Assembly: GCA_003498085.1 (NCBI GenBank)
Contig: DNCM01000005.1
Coordinates: 1 to 5,723, forward strand
Direction of reading: 5' to 3'
Length of the DNA stretch: 5,723 nt
Source of the DNA: a bacterium
GTDB taxonomy: Bacteria; UBA9089; UBA9088
A program made the position numbers and the translations under genes. Each line of letters begins with the position of its first letter. Within the stretch, counting starts at the first letter, position 1. The notes under the pieces were generated by a model, which saw only the letters and a list, made by a program, of their open reading frames with translations, did not search any database and was not told the DNA's origin. Below are positions 1 to 4,423 of this stretch, piece by piece.

Positions 1-208
1 GGGTATGCCAGACATTCTTTGTCTTGTTAGGAGAACAAGTAGTAATTTGAGCTACCTTGGAAATCTCTGCACCCTATAACCTTAAAAAGATATCTTCAAA
101 CCTTTTTTCTAATCTCCTATCTTTAAACTCTTTACCATATGAAAGTTTGAATTCTTCTAAATATTGAAACAAACTATTTTCTTTCATCTCTATCTTATAA
201 ATCGGCAC
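1..208 (-). pseudogene. Broken N-terminal fragment of a probable IS4/Tn5-like transposase
   Basis: Reading the minus strand leftwards from a GTG at 208-206 (A/G-rich ribosome site at 217-213) or an ATG at 187-185 gives a charged N-terminus that includes EEFKLSYGKEFKDRRLEKRF. It then meets a TAG at 76-74 and continues in the same frame as GAEISKVAQITTCSPNKTKN to the left edge. The pattern 'EEF....G....D.RL.KRF..I...L' followed by 'GA.I.K...' resembles the N-terminal DNA-binding region of IS4/Tn5-type DDE transposases, where the usual form is 'FGD.RL.KR' then 'SI..A'. That family match is from memory of the pattern, not from a search. The catalytic DDE domain would lie outside the window. The sense-like reading on both sides of the stop suggests a recent nonsense mutation, for example CAG to TAG. 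The start is uncertain. It points away from the ribosomal operon. Confidence 0.5.
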
Positions 209-267
209 TTTTTCCTTTTTCGTTAATAAGAAAAATGCAAATTTTTTCCTTTATTGGATAAAATGAG

Positions 268-299
268 TGTAGAAAACCTAGGCAGGACTTACTTCTACA
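268..299. repeat. Inverted repeat with 7-bp arms
   Basis: TGTAGAA at 268-274 is the exact reverse complement of TTCTACA at 293-299. The 18-base loop contains the palindrome CCTAGG (277-282). The arms are short, so chance is possible, but it lies immediately beside a longer inverted repeat. Confidence 0.4.
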
Positions 300-303
300 G
301 ACT

Positions 304-342
304 TATGGGTAAGTTACAGTTTTGTATTGAAACTTACCCATA
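304..342. repeat. Perfect 12-bp inverted repeat (hairpin) at the left edge of the dispersed repeat
   Basis: TATGGGTAAGTT (304-315) and AACTTACCCATA (331-342) are exact reverse complements separated by 15 bases. The right arm lies inside the 67-bp dispersed repeat; the left arm lies outside it and is missing beside the second copy. It could be a hairpin in DNA or RNA, an operator-like dyad, or the end of a mobile element. There is no U-run directly after it, so it is not a standard intrinsic terminator. Confidence 0.6.
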
Positions 343-393
343 TCTTTTTGGCTAAATTTGAATTTTTTGGTAAAAAAGGCCCTTTTTGGTTAA
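327..393 (+). repeat. Dispersed repeat, copy 1
   Basis: This stretch matches 5656-5723 in the same orientation. The last 43 bases (351-393 against 5681-5723) are identical, and 327-347 matches 5656-5676 exactly. Between these blocks there is a three-base against four-base difference (348-350 against 5677-5680). It contains two TTTTTGGT units 19 bases apart and a small AAAAAGG/CCTTTTT dyad. It does not encode a convincing protein. Because copy 2 is cut by the window end, the true right boundary is unknown. Confidence 0.85.
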
Positions 394-445
394 AGTGAGG
401 GTTTCTTATAAATTGCAGAAAGCAAAATTTTATTTCTTTTTTGTT

Positions 446-474
446 TTGGAATAAGATTTTATGTTATTTTTAAT
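446..474 (+). promoter_or_regulatory. Possible second, upstream promoter for the ribosomal operon
   Basis: TTGGAA (446-451) and TTTAAT (469-474) are separated by 17 bases and match the sigma70 consensus hexamers at four and five of six positions. It would start transcription near 481 and give rpsC a leader of roughly 70 bases. The DNA is so AT-rich that such matches are expected by chance, so this is weaker than the promoter at 512-540. Confidence 0.3.
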
Positions 475-511
475 CAAAAACTTTACGGATTATCTTGTTT
501 CAAAAAAAAAC

Positions 512-540
512 TTGCCAAGAATAATTATATAAGGTATAAT
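512..540 (+). promoter_or_regulatory. Strong sigma70-type promoter of the rpsC operon
   Basis: The -35 box is TTGCCA (512-517, five of six consensus positions), the spacer is exactly 17 bases, and the -10 box is a perfect TATAAT (535-540). A run of nine A residues (502-510) sits directly upstream of the -35 box, where an UP element would bind the RNA polymerase alpha subunits; this is typical of highly expressed ribosomal promoters. Transcription should begin near 547, only about seven bases before the rpsC ATG. Confidence 0.75.
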
Positions 541-553
541 TTAATACTTAATT

Positions 554-1201
554 ATGGGACAGAAAGTAAATCCGCGTGGATTAAGGGTTGGTGGAGTTTA
601 TACATGGGATTCTATATGGTATGCTCCAAAGAGGAGTTTGTATATAGAGGCCCTTCATGAAGATCTTGTGATAAGAAGGTTTATTGAGAACTATTTTTCA
701 AAAGGGGATATTGCAAAGGTTGTAATTGAAAGATTTGGACCAAAGATTAAGGTGAATATTCATACGGCAAGACCTGGAATTGTCATTGGAAGAGGTGGAG
801 AAGAAATAGAAAATGTCAGGAAAAAACTTACAACAATACTTAATAAGGATCTCCAGGTAGATATATATGAGGTAGACGATCATAATTTAGAGGCAGTCCT
901 TGTTGCAAAGTCCGTTGCAAGGTCCATCGAAAGGCGTATTAATCACAGAAGGGCCATGAAAAGGGCAGTAGCTAATGTAATGACTTCGGGTGCAATTGGC
1001 GTAAAAATTGCTTGTGCAGGAAGGTTAGCAGATGCAGAGATAGCAAGAACAGAATGGTATCGTGAAGGAAAAGTTCCACTTCATAAACTAGATGCAGAAA
1101 TAGACTATGGATATGATGAAGCACAAATTAGATATGGAAAGATAGGAGTAAAGGTTTGGATTTACAAAAAAGGAGAACAAGAAAATGTTGAGAATGCCTA
1201 A
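554..1201 (+). CDS. rpsC: 30S ribosomal protein S3 (uS3)
   Basis: S3 is a component of the 30S head. It lines the mRNA entry tunnel and helps unwind incoming mRNA. The 215 residues open with the family signature MGQKVNP, which fixes the start. A type-2 KH domain follows with its GRGG loop at residues 79-82, and then the S3 C-terminal domain from about residue 120. The RRAMK motif (132-136) contains the basic residues tied to mRNA helicase activity in E. coli S3. The length is normal, with a short acidic tail. It is the first gene of the operon here, whereas rplV normally precedes it. No Shine-Dalgarno sequence lies near the ATG, and the predicted transcript start is about seven bases upstream, so translation is probably leaderless or nearly so. 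The 3' end overlaps rplP by 17 bases. Confidence 0.98.
   Translation: MGQKVNPRGLRVGGVYTWDSIWYAPKRSLYIEALHEDLVIRRFIENYFSKGDIAKVVIERFGPKIKVNIHTARPGIVIGRGGEEIENVRKKLTTILNKDLQVDIYEVDDHNLEAVLVAKSVARSIERRINHRRAMKRAVANVMTSGAIGVKIACAGRLADAEIARTEWYREGKVPLHKLDAEIDYGYDEAQIRYGKIGVKVWIYKKGEQENVENA
1170..1177 (+). promoter_or_regulatory. Ribosome binding site that sets the rplP start
   Basis: AAGGAGAA lies inside the end of rpsC, with its GGAG nine bases before the ATG at 1185. This spacing supports ATG 1185 (protein MLRMPKKVK...) over the in-frame ATG at 1194, and it agrees with other L16 proteins that begin ML.P or MLMPK. Confidence 0.75.
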
Positions 1202-1595
1202 AAAAGTAAAATTTAGAAAGCAACAGAGAGGAAGAATGGCAGGAGGGTCAAAAGGAGGAGACTATCTTGTATTTGGAGATTATGGTCTTGTTGCTATGGG
1301 GCCGTTCTGGATGACAGCGAGGCAGATTGAGGCGTGTAGGATTGCTATAACTCGCTGTGTAAAACATAGTGGGAAAATATGGATAAGAGTTTTTCCTGAT
1401 AAGCCAGTAACAAAAAAACCTGCGGAGACAAGAATGGGAAAAGGAAAAGGTGCTGTTGAGTTTTGGGTCTGTGTTGTCAAACCAGGAAGAATCTTATTTG
1501 AATTAACAGGGGTTGATAGAGAATTAGCACATCGGGCATTGCGGCTAGCAAGCTATAAAATTCCCATTCAAACAAGAATTTTAGAAAGGGAATGA
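1185..1595 (+). CDS. rplP: 50S ribosomal protein L16 (uL16)
   Basis: L16 sits near the peptidyl transferase centre and the A-site tRNA of the 50S subunit and is added late in assembly. The 136-residue product has the usual length and motifs: FRKQQRGRM near the N-terminus, TARQIEA at 44-50, GKIWIRVFPDKP at 63-74 and ETRMGKGKG at 81-89. Arg83 in that last motif corresponds to E. coli L16 Arg81, which is hydroxylated in some bacteria. The start at 1185 is preferred because a good ribosome binding site precedes it. It overlaps rpsC by 17 bases and ends in an ATGA junction with rpmC, which points to coupled translation in one operon. Confidence 0.98.
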   Translation: MLRMPKKVKFRKQQRGRMAGGSKGGDYLVFGDYGLVAMGPFWMTARQIEACRIAITRCVKHSGKIWIRVFPDKPVTKKPAETRMGKGKGAVEFWVCVVKPGRILFELTGVDRELAHRALRLASYKIPIQTRILERE

Positions 1596-1795
1596 AAGTG
1601 TCCGAATTAAAAGAGTTTACTGAAGGAGAGTTACAAGAAAAAAGGAAAATTTTTGCAAATGAGCTTATTACACTTCGCCATCAGAGAATTATAAGGCAGA
1701 TAGAGAACCCTAAAAGAATAAGAGAAATAAAGAAAACGATTGCAAGGATAAATACTATCTTAAGAGAAAGGGAGTTAAATCAAAATGCAAAATAA
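1592..1795 (+). CDS. rpmC: 50S ribosomal protein L29 (uL29)
   Basis: L29 is a small helical protein at the polypeptide exit tunnel, near the docking site for signal recognition particle and trigger factor. The 67-residue product begins MKVSELKEF and carries the typical L29 pattern of two charged helices with ELITLRHQRIIRQIENPKRI in the middle and an Arg/Lys-rich 'IREIKKTIARINTIL' helix after it. The ATG overlaps the rplP stop as ATGA, with AAAGGG at 1585-1590 as a close ribosome site. It overlaps rpsQ by 11 bases. Position between rplP and rpsQ is canonical. Confidence 0.96.
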   Translation: MKVSELKEFTEGELQEKRKIFANELITLRHQRIIRQIENPKRIREIKKTIARINTILRERELNQNAK

Positions 1796-2021
1796 AAGGA
1801 AAGAAAGGATTGGTGTTGTAATCTCTGATAAACAAGAAAAGACTGTTGTTGTTCAGGGTGAGACAATTGCTCAGCATCCTGTTTATAAAAAATATATAAA
1901 AAGAAGAAGAAAATACTATGCACATAATGAAAAAGGTGCAAAATTGGGAAATAAAGTGAGAATAATAGAGACAAGACCATTATCAAAATTGAAAAGGTGG
2001 AGGATTGTTGAAATTTTATGA
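1785..2021 (+). CDS. rpsQ: 30S ribosomal protein S17 (uS17)
   Basis: S17 is a primary 16S rRNA binding protein of OB-fold type that helps fold the 5' domain of 16S rRNA. The 78-residue product has the family core: IGVVISDKQEKTVVV (9-23), then HPVYKKYIKRRRKYYAHNE, and the closing ETRPLSKLKRWRIVEI. Length is normal. The start at 1785 has AAAGGGAG (1767-1774) ten bases ahead and lies inside the end of rpmC. It meets rplN in an ATGA overlap. This junction joins what are separate S10 and spc operons in E. coli, and no promoter is visible between them. Confidence 0.97.
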   Translation: MQNKRKERIGVVISDKQEKTVVVQGETIAQHPVYKKYIKRRRKYYAHNEKGAKLGNKVRIIETRPLSKLKRWRIVEIL

Positions 2022-2386
2022 TACAACAGCAAACTTATCTTTCTGTTATTGACAACTCTGGTGCAAGAAAGATCATGTGTATAAGAGTTCTTGGTGGCTC
2101 AAAAAGAAGGTATGCAAGACTTGGAGATGTAATTGTTGGAGTGGTTAAAGAGGCCATTCCAACATCGGCCATAAAAAAAGGAAGTATAGTTAAAGCTGTT
2201 GTTGCAAGAACAAAAAAAGAACAAAGGAGAGCTGATGGTTCGTATATAAGGTTTGATACAAATTCTGCTGTTATCATCGACCAGGATGGAAATCCAAAGG
2301 GAACAAGAATCTTTGGACCAGTCGCAAGGGAGCTTAGGACAAAAAACTTTACAAAGATAATAACTTTAGCTCCTGAGGTAGTATAA
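2018..2386 (+). CDS. rplN: 50S ribosomal protein L14 (uL14)
   Basis: L14 binds 23S rRNA at the subunit interface, contributes to an intersubunit bridge, and is the docking site of the ribosome silencing factor RsfS in many bacteria. The 122 residues equal the usual family length and show its motifs: MIQQQTYLSVIDNSGARKIM at the start, GDVIVGVVKEA (36-46), the basic VVARTKKE segment, and the end GTRIFGPVARELR. The ATG overlaps the rpsQ stop by four bases. A purine-rich AGGTGGAGG (1995-2003) lies 14 bases upstream, rather far for a ribosome site, so coupling to rpsQ probably matters. The next gene starts directly after its stop codon. Confidence 0.98.
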   Translation: MIQQQTYLSVIDNSGARKIMCIRVLGGSKRRYARLGDVIVGVVKEAIPTSAIKKGSIVKAVVARTKKEQRRADGSYIRFDTNSAVIIDQDGNPKGTRIFGPVARELRTKNFTKIITLAPEVV

Positions 2387-2713
2387 ATGAGCTTAAGGAT
2401 AAAGAAAAACGATAGGGTATATGTTCTTTCGGGAAAGGATAAGGGAAAGGAAGGAAAGATAATAAAAGTATTTCCAAAAGAAGGAAGAGCAATCGTTGAG
2501 GGGATAAATAGAATAAAAAGGCATACAAGACCAACCCCAACAATCAGACAGGGTGGAATTATAGAAAGGGAAGCTCCAATATATTTGTGTAAGCTTATGC
2601 TTGTATGTCCGAACTGTGGACAACCAACGAGGTTTTTTGCTGGATTTGACTCAAATGGGAACAAAGTAAGGATATGTAAAAAGTGCAAGGAGATAATAGA
2701 CAGGAAGGAATAA
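2387..2713 (+). CDS. rplX: 50S ribosomal protein L24 (uL24), zinc-ribbon form
   Basis: L24 starts assembly of the 50S subunit by binding the 5' end of 23S rRNA and sits near the exit tunnel. The 108-residue product has an N-terminal KOW motif (about 6-33, with VLSGKDKGKEGKI), then the HTRPT segment and a C-terminal part with two cysteine pairs, C74-x2-C77 (MLVCPNCGQPTRF) and C97-x2-C100 (ICKKCKEIID). In many bacteria these cysteines have been lost. Their presence here suggests a zinc ribbon, which is an inference from the spacing. The ATG follows the rplN stop with no gap, and GAGGT at 2375-2379 is a well-spaced ribosome site. The stop overlaps the rplE start as TAATG. Confidence 0.97.
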   Translation: MSLRIKKNDRVYVLSGKDKGKEGKIIKVFPKEGRAIVEGINRIKRHTRPTPTIRQGGIIEREAPIYLCKLMLVCPNCGQPTRFFAGFDSNGNKVRICKKCKEIIDRKE

Positions 2714-3252
2714 TGGCAAGACTAAAAGAATTATATAAAAATAAGATTATCACCCTTATGATGAAGGAGGATGGATGTAAAAATCCTTTAGCTATCCCAA
2801 GGCTTGAGAAGATAGTTATCAATATGGGTGTTGGGGATGCAACACAAAATCCGAAGATGTTAGACCTTGCAATTGATGAAGTCACTATGATTGCTGGGCA
2901 AAAGGCTGTAAAAAGAAAAGCAAAGAGGTCGGAAGCCGGGTTTAAACTTAGAAAGGGTGTCCCTATCGCAGCAATGGTTACATTAAGAAGGGATAGGATG
3001 TATGAGTTTTTTGACAGGCTTGTTAATGTTGCATTGCCAAGGGTTCGGGATTTTAAAGGCGTATCTCCAAAATCTTTTGATGGATATGGAAACTATAATT
3101 TAGGAATAAGAGAGCAGATAATATTTCCCGAGATAAACTATGACAAGGTTGAAAAAATAAGAGGGATGAATATAACATTCGTAACATCAACAAATGATGA
3201 CAAGAAAGCAAGAAGGCTTCTAGAATTACTTGGCCTTCCATTTGGGAAATAA
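2713..3252 (+). CDS. rplE: 50S ribosomal protein L5 (uL5)
   Basis: L5 binds 5S rRNA in the central protuberance of the 50S subunit and contacts the P-site tRNA and the 30S head. I take the ATG at 2713 (MARLKELYKNKI), giving 179 residues, the usual length. The in-frame ATG at 2683 would add ten residues lying wholly within rplX and unlike L5. AGGAAGGA (2702-2709) is the ribosome site. Motifs in order: IPRLEKIVINMGVGDA (28-43), GQKAVKRKAKRSEAGFKLRK (62-81), the MVTLRRDRMYEF segment, FKGVSPKSFDGYGNYNLGI and the C-terminal TFVTSTNDDKKARRLLELLG. The start and stop codons overlap those of rplX and rpsN by one base each. Confidence 0.97.
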   Translation: MARLKELYKNKIITLMMKEDGCKNPLAIPRLEKIVINMGVGDATQNPKMLDLAIDEVTMIAGQKAVKRKAKRSEAGFKLRKGVPIAAMVTLRRDRMYEFFDRLVNVALPRVRDFKGVSPKSFDGYGNYNLGIREQIIFPEINYDKVEKIRGMNITFVTSTNDDKKARRLLELLGLPFGK

Positions 3253-3437
3253 TGGCTAAAAAGTCACTGATAGCGAAGGCAAAAAGGGAGCCAAGGTTTA
3301 GAACAAGAAAATATAGTAGATGCAAACTATGCGGAAGGCCAAGAGGATACATGCGCCAATTTGATATGTGTAGGATATGTTTTAGGCAATTGGCATCCGA
3401 TGGAAAAATCCCTGGTGTTATAAAGGCAAGCTGGTAA
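3252..3437 (+). CDS. rpsN: 30S ribosomal protein S14, type Z zinc-binding (uS14)
   Basis: S14 binds 16S rRNA in the 30S head close to S3 and S10. The 61-residue product is the short zinc-binding type (often called rpsZ or rpsN1), with C24-x2-C27 and C40-x2-C43 in 'RCKLCGRPRGYMRQFDMCRI' and the typical ending IPGVIKASW. The long cysteine-free type, about 100 residues, is used by E. coli. Keeping only the zinc form in the main operon is common outside the Proteobacteria. Its ATG shares a base with the rplE stop (TAATG). The gene ends in two consecutive TAA codons (3435-3440), directly before the rpsH ATG. Confidence 0.97.
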   Translation: MAKKSLIAKAKREPRFRTRKYSRCKLCGRPRGYMRQFDMCRICFRQLASDGKIPGVIKASW

Positions 3438-3440
3438 TAA

Positions 3441-3842
3441 ATGAGTAGAAGTAGTGATACGATAGGTGATATGTTAACAAAAATAAGGAATGCCCAAATG
3501 GCAGGTCACCGCGAAGTTGATATCCATTCTTCTATAATAAAGATTGAAATAGCAAGAATCCTAAAAGAAGAAGGCTATATCAGGACATATAAAGTAATAG
3601 ACGATAGAAAACAAGGGGTCTTGAGGGTATTCTTAAGATATGGTCCTAAGAAAGAGCCTATGATTACAGAGATCATGAGAATAAGCAAACCAGGAAAAAG
3701 GGTTTATGCAGGAAAAGATAAGATTCCAAGTATATTAGGTGGTCATGGCATTGCTATTCTCACAACACCCTATGGCGTAATGACCGATAAAGATGCAAGA
3801 AATAGAGGAATTGGAGGGGAAGTTATCTGTGGTGTTTATTAA
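3441..3842 (+). CDS. rpsH: 30S ribosomal protein S8 (uS8)
   Basis: S8 binds helix 21 of 16S rRNA and is central to 30S assembly; in E. coli it also represses the spc operon. The 133-residue product has the family's normal length and its markers: DMLTKIRNAQMAG (10-22), the middle 'RYGPKKEPMITEIMRISKPG' and the conserved C-terminal core from about residue 96, with LGGHGIAILTTPYGVMTD followed by ARNRGIGGEVIC. The gene starts three bases after rpsN; the upstream ribosome site is weak, so reinitiation after rpsN is likely. It is the last ribosomal gene here. In most bacteria rplF follows, but the next gene is instead a DJ-1/PfpI protein after a gap of about 60 bases. Confidence 0.97.
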   Translation: MSRSSDTIGDMLTKIRNAQMAGHREVDIHSSIIKIEIARILKEEGYIRTYKVIDDRKQGVLRVFLRYGPKKEPMITEIMRISKPGKRVYAGKDKIPSILGGHGIAILTTPYGVMTDKDARNRGIGGEVICGVY

Positions 3843-3866
3843 AATATTATTAATAGCAACAAGCTT

Positions 3867-3872
3867 TACAAT
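3867..3872 (+). promoter_or_regulatory. Weak -10-like box in the rpsH to DJ-1 gap
   Basis: TACAAT matches the -10 consensus at five of six positions and is in the only sizeable intergenic gap of the gene block. No recognisable -35 box lies 16-18 bases upstream, so an internal promoter is only a possibility. No terminator-like hairpin is visible in the gap, so read-through from the ribosomal genes is likely. Confidence 0.2.
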
Positions 3873-3887
3873 AAATTTCTTGCAAAA

Positions 3888-3896
3888 AAGGGGTGG
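3888..3896 (+). promoter_or_regulatory. Ribosome binding site deciding the DJ-1/PfpI gene start
   Basis: AAGGGGTGG is positioned 5-8 bases before the GTG at 3902 and overlaps the earlier GTG at 3893, which therefore has no properly spaced site. A second A/G-rich stretch (3898-3907) could instead serve the TTG at 3911. No ATG start is available near the beginning of the conserved domain. Confidence 0.5.
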
Positions 3897-3901
3897 AAAA
3901 G

Positions 3902-4423
3902 GTGGAGCTGTTGGATAAAAAAGTCTGTATGGTTGTCGCATCAAGCAATTTCCGGGATGAGGAATTTTTAGAGCCGAAAAAGATTTTTGAAGATACAGGA
4001 ATCAAAGTTGTTGTTGCTTCATCAGAGCTTGGAATATCCAAAGGCTATTTTGGTGCAACTGCAAATATCGATATCCTCGTTGAGGATATTAATGTTGATG
4101 AGTTTGACGCAATTGTTTTTGTTGGTGGTTCGGGTTCTCAAGAATACTTTAACAATCCAAGGGCCCTAAAAATTGCAAAGGATGCCTTCGACAAAAATAA
4201 AACTATCTCTGCAATATGTATTGCACCATCAATATTAGCGAATGCAGGAGTTTTGACAAATAAAAGAACAACTGCATTTTCATCAGAAAAGGCAAACCTT
4301 ACAAGAAATGGTGCTATCTGGACAGGCTCTTCTGTAGAGGTAGATGGAAATATCATAACAGCGGATGGCCCAGGTTCAGCTAAAGAATTTGGAAGGGCAA
4401 TTTTAAATAGCCTATCGAAGTAA
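3902..4423 (+). CDS. DJ-1/PfpI (class I glutamine amidotransferase-like) family protein
   Basis: This is a small cytoplasmic Rossmann-like protein of the DJ-1/PfpI superfamily, whose members include DJ-1, YajL and the PfpI proteases and act as redox sensors, chaperones, glyoxalase-type hydrolases or peptidases. From GTG 3902 it has 173 residues, a normal length. The first strand reads DKKVCMVVASSNF. Glu21 (in RDEEFLEP) aligns with the conserved Glu18 of human DJ-1. FDAIVFVGGSGSQEYF (about 68-83) is the typical glycine turn. Cys106 in SAICIAPSILANAGVL is the reactive cysteine at the nucleophile elbow. The context after Cys is I-A-P, closer to the DJ-1/YajL type than to the Cys-His-Gly of PfpI proteases, so protease activity is less likely. 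The C-terminus has 'ITADGPGSAKEFG'. The start could also be GTG 3893 or TTG 3911. The exact reaction cannot be read from sequence. It overlaps the next gene by one base. Confidence 0.88.
   Translation: MELLDKKVCMVVASSNFRDEEFLEPKKIFEDTGIKVVVASSELGISKGYFGATANIDILVEDINVDEFDAIVFVGGSGSQEYFNNPRALKIAKDAFDKNKTISAICIAPSILANAGVLTNKRTTAFSSEKANLTRNGAIWTGSSVEVDGNIITADGPGSAKEFGRAILNSLSK
4071..4089. repeat. Perfect 8-bp stem, 3-base loop hairpin inside the DJ-1/PfpI gene
   Basis: ATATCCTC (4071-4078) and GAGGATAT (4082-4089) are exact reverse complements around the loop GTT. It lies within codons for the I-L-V-E-D-I segment. It may be a by-product of codon choice, since no regulatory role is suggested by its mid-gene position. 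Confidence 0.5.

Larger units (their letters stand above)
209..553. other. Gene-free region between transposase remnant and rpsC
   Basis: No convincing coding sequence is visible on either strand in these 345 bases, which are very AT-rich with long A and T runs. The region holds two inverted repeats (268-299 and 304-342), one copy of a dispersed repeat (327-393) and one or two promoters for the ribosomal operon. In most bacteria the bases directly upstream of rpsC are rplV coding sequence; nothing resembling L22 is present here. Confidence 0.75.

Noticed and set aside
373..387. AAAAAGG/CCTTTTT dyad in the repeat as an intrinsic terminator
   Set aside because: The arms are separated by one base, which cannot form a hairpin loop, and alternative pairings lose the G-C pairs.
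282..398. Open frame through repeat copy 1 ending ...AKFEFFGKKGPFWLK then TGA
   Set aside because: It has no start codon or ribosome site, and in copy 2 the inserted base shifts the frame and introduces stops. The DNA identity alone explains the shared residues.
2035..2688. Long minus-strand open frame (217 codons) opposite rplN and rplX
   Set aside because: It is antisense to two strongly conserved ribosomal genes, is rich in Leu/Ile/Phe/Ser as expected from the complement of Lys/Arg-rich genes, and shows no family motif.
2683..2712. Ten-residue N-terminal extension of L5 from an upstream in-frame ATG
   Set aside because: It lies entirely in rplX, is unlike L5 N-termini, and a proper ribosome site plus the family start MARLKELY support ATG 2713.
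3435..3440. Tandem TAA TAA at the end of rpsN as a special signal
   Set aside because: Tandem stops are common and here simply fill the three-base gap before rpsH.
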